From Parachlamydiaceae bacterium (GTDB taxonomy: Bacteria; Chlamydiota; Chlamydiia; Chlamydiales; Parachlamydiaceae), in assembly GCA_013815395.1 (NCBI GenBank), contig JACDGH010000002.1, positions 1-34,314 on the forward strand: DNA of 34,314 nt, read 5' to 3'. Below are positions 33,437-34,314 of the stretch, piece by piece (the first letter of the stretch is position 1; the number at the start of each line of letters is the position of its first letter). Position numbers and translations under genes: made by a program. The notes under the pieces are model-generated. The model was not told where the DNA came from, ran no database searches, and was given only the letters and a program-made list of their open reading frames with translations.

Positions 33437-33508
33437 AAATATTCCCAGAATGATTATGAAATCTGTTTTGAATGTAGAGATACACAACTATTAATTCTTA
33501 AGGGTTAT

Positions 33509-33991
33509 TTATAAATTCTTAAGCGTTATTTCACTTGAGCTGAATTTTTTCGATATCATTTCTATTGTTTTTATGTCTTCCGAGTATATCTCAAAGTGTG
33601 ATGTATCAAATGCGCGTATTTCCAATAAAACCCCATTCCAACTTATAGATCGAAATGGCTCATCTTCTGTTTCTAGTTCGACAATTTGAATATTTTGAGA
33701 AGATAAATTGGCGTCAATACACAAAAAAACACCCCAAATGAATTGGTCAATTCCAGAACAATATTGAATAAATTCTGAATCAGTTCCTGTAGGATTCAAC
33801 TGAATATTGTTAAGGTCGTTTTTCATCGCCCCTATCCCTACTGCTTCAATATCTGCCCCATACCATATGTGCGGAGCCAAAAATTCTTTTAGCGTTTTAA
33901 TAATTAAAATTAATTGCGTTCCCAGGCAAATTACTTTGTCTGAAGGAAAACACTTACTCATAAGTAAAACTCGGTACTTTGGCTTAAACAT
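33509..33991 (-). CDS. Small protein of unknown function within the zinc-ribbon array
   Basis: I start at the ATG at 33991, with GGAA 7-8 bases upstream; a TTG four codons earlier is possible. The ~160-residue product is acidic and soluble-looking, with WGVFLCIDANL in the middle and SISWNGVLLEIRAFDTSHFEIYSED towards the end (not all shown contiguous in other copies), suggesting a beta-rich fold. I recognise no family. It sits between zinc-ribbon copies C and D on the same strand, and a fragment of a paralogue lies next to copy E (29988-30055). Co-duplication suggests that the two gene types work together or spread as a block. Confidence 0.7.
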   Translation of the reverse strand: MFKPKYRVLLMSKCFPSDKVICLGTQLILIIKTLKEFLAPHIWYGADIEAVGIGAMKNDLNNIQLNPTGTDSEFIQYCSGIDQFIWGVFLCIDANLSSQNIQIVELETEDEPFRSISWNGVLLEIRAFDTSHFEIYSEDIKTIEMISKKFSSSEITLKNL

Positions 33992-34027
33992 TAATATTTC
34001 CAATTACTAATAGTTTTCAAAGTCCTC

Positions 34028-34040
34028 CGAGAAGTTCTCG
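34028..34040. repeat. Short palindrome upstream of the 33509 gene
   Basis: CGAGAAGTTCTCG is a perfect inverted repeat with 6-base arms around one base, about 37 bases upstream of the gene start. It may be an operator or chance. Confidence 0.3.
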
Positions 34041-34111
34041 AACTTGGCATATTTCAATAGGGATGCGCATTAGATATTCCTAATTTCCCTCAAAATATCT
34101 TTGAAACGGTC

Positions 34112-34314
34112 TTATTTTGTATTCTGTTCGATGGGAGATAGGTAACGTGGGTTATGAAATAACTGTTTGCACATTGGACAAATAACCATCGCATTTCTAT
34201 TGTCAGAATCCTCCCAAGCGTCAATACAAGAGGGGCACATCAACCATTTCTCATCGCCAATTTGCGCTTTTTGTTTAATTACATTGTTAGGAAACTCCAG
34301 ATCCATTAATGCTT
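34112..34314 (-). CDS. Zinc-ribbon paralogue (copy D), 5' part beyond the window
   Basis: The frame is open to the right edge and contains ALMDLEFPNN, DEKWLMCPSC, CPMCKQLFHNPRYLSPIE and ends QNTK. Both CPxC pairs are in frame, so within the window it is undamaged. The last four residues differ from copies B and C (EQNTK versus EASL), so the 3' flank is a different junction. Confidence 0.8.
   Translation of the reverse strand, partial: ALMDLEFPNNVIKQKAQIGDEKWLMCPSCIDAWEDSDNRNAMVICPMCKQLFHNPRYLSPIEQNTK

Overview
The window looks like a low-GC, host-associated bacterial chromosome segment, most likely from an amoeba-associated chlamydia (Parachlamydia/Protochlamydia group). This is inferred from the housekeeping genes, the AT-rich lineage-specific genes, the many decayed paralogues, a giant RHS protein and a branched-chain amino acid importer. 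No rRNA gene is present to settle the taxonomy.

Layout. (1) Positions 1-5531: the 3' part of an RHS/YD-repeat protein whose C-terminal domain has a lipase-like serine motif, followed one base later by a small lipoprotein that could be its immunity protein. (2) 5894-10746: unrecognised genes, including a secreted protein, two divergent heptad-repeat coiled-coil genes and a tandem pair of paralogues. (3) 11058-13310: aconitase on the minus strand, broken by an in-frame TAA 78 codons before its expected end. (4) 13530-17361: a clear sigma-70 promoter, a leader containing a long palindromic repeat, then a tightly packed operon nusB-murB-PHP phosphoesterase-folC. This operon converges on and overlaps clpB (17353-19956). 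(5) A tRNA-Ser(TGA) at 20147-20231, followed by small unknown genes and a PPP-type metallophosphatase. (6) 23533-24762: a 1.2-kb intergenic region with palindromic repeats. It ends in two tandem leader-peptide attenuators, each a short Ile/Val/Leu-containing ORF, an antiterminator segment and a strong intrinsic terminator, directly upstream of brnQ. (7) 25974-28531: a frameshifted remnant, a two-segment membrane protein and sthA (soluble transhydrogenase). (8) 28782-34314: a gene graveyard with a decayed M50 protease, a secreted phosphodiester-glycosidase-like protein and an array of zinc-ribbon paralogues (one intact, one cut by the window edge, four decayed), together with an unrelated small gene whose 3' end is duplicated elsewhere in the region.

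How it fits together. The nusB-folC cluster, clpB, acnA and sthA are core functions. BrnQ imports Leu/Ile/Val, and the tandem attenuators would let a bacterium that depends on host amino acids sense Ile/Val charging twice in series before expressing the importer. The RHS protein with its adjacent lipoprotein, and the amplified small-protein array at the far end, are reminiscent of polymorphic toxin/immunity repertoires. The brnQ leader is the most interesting candidate system in the window.
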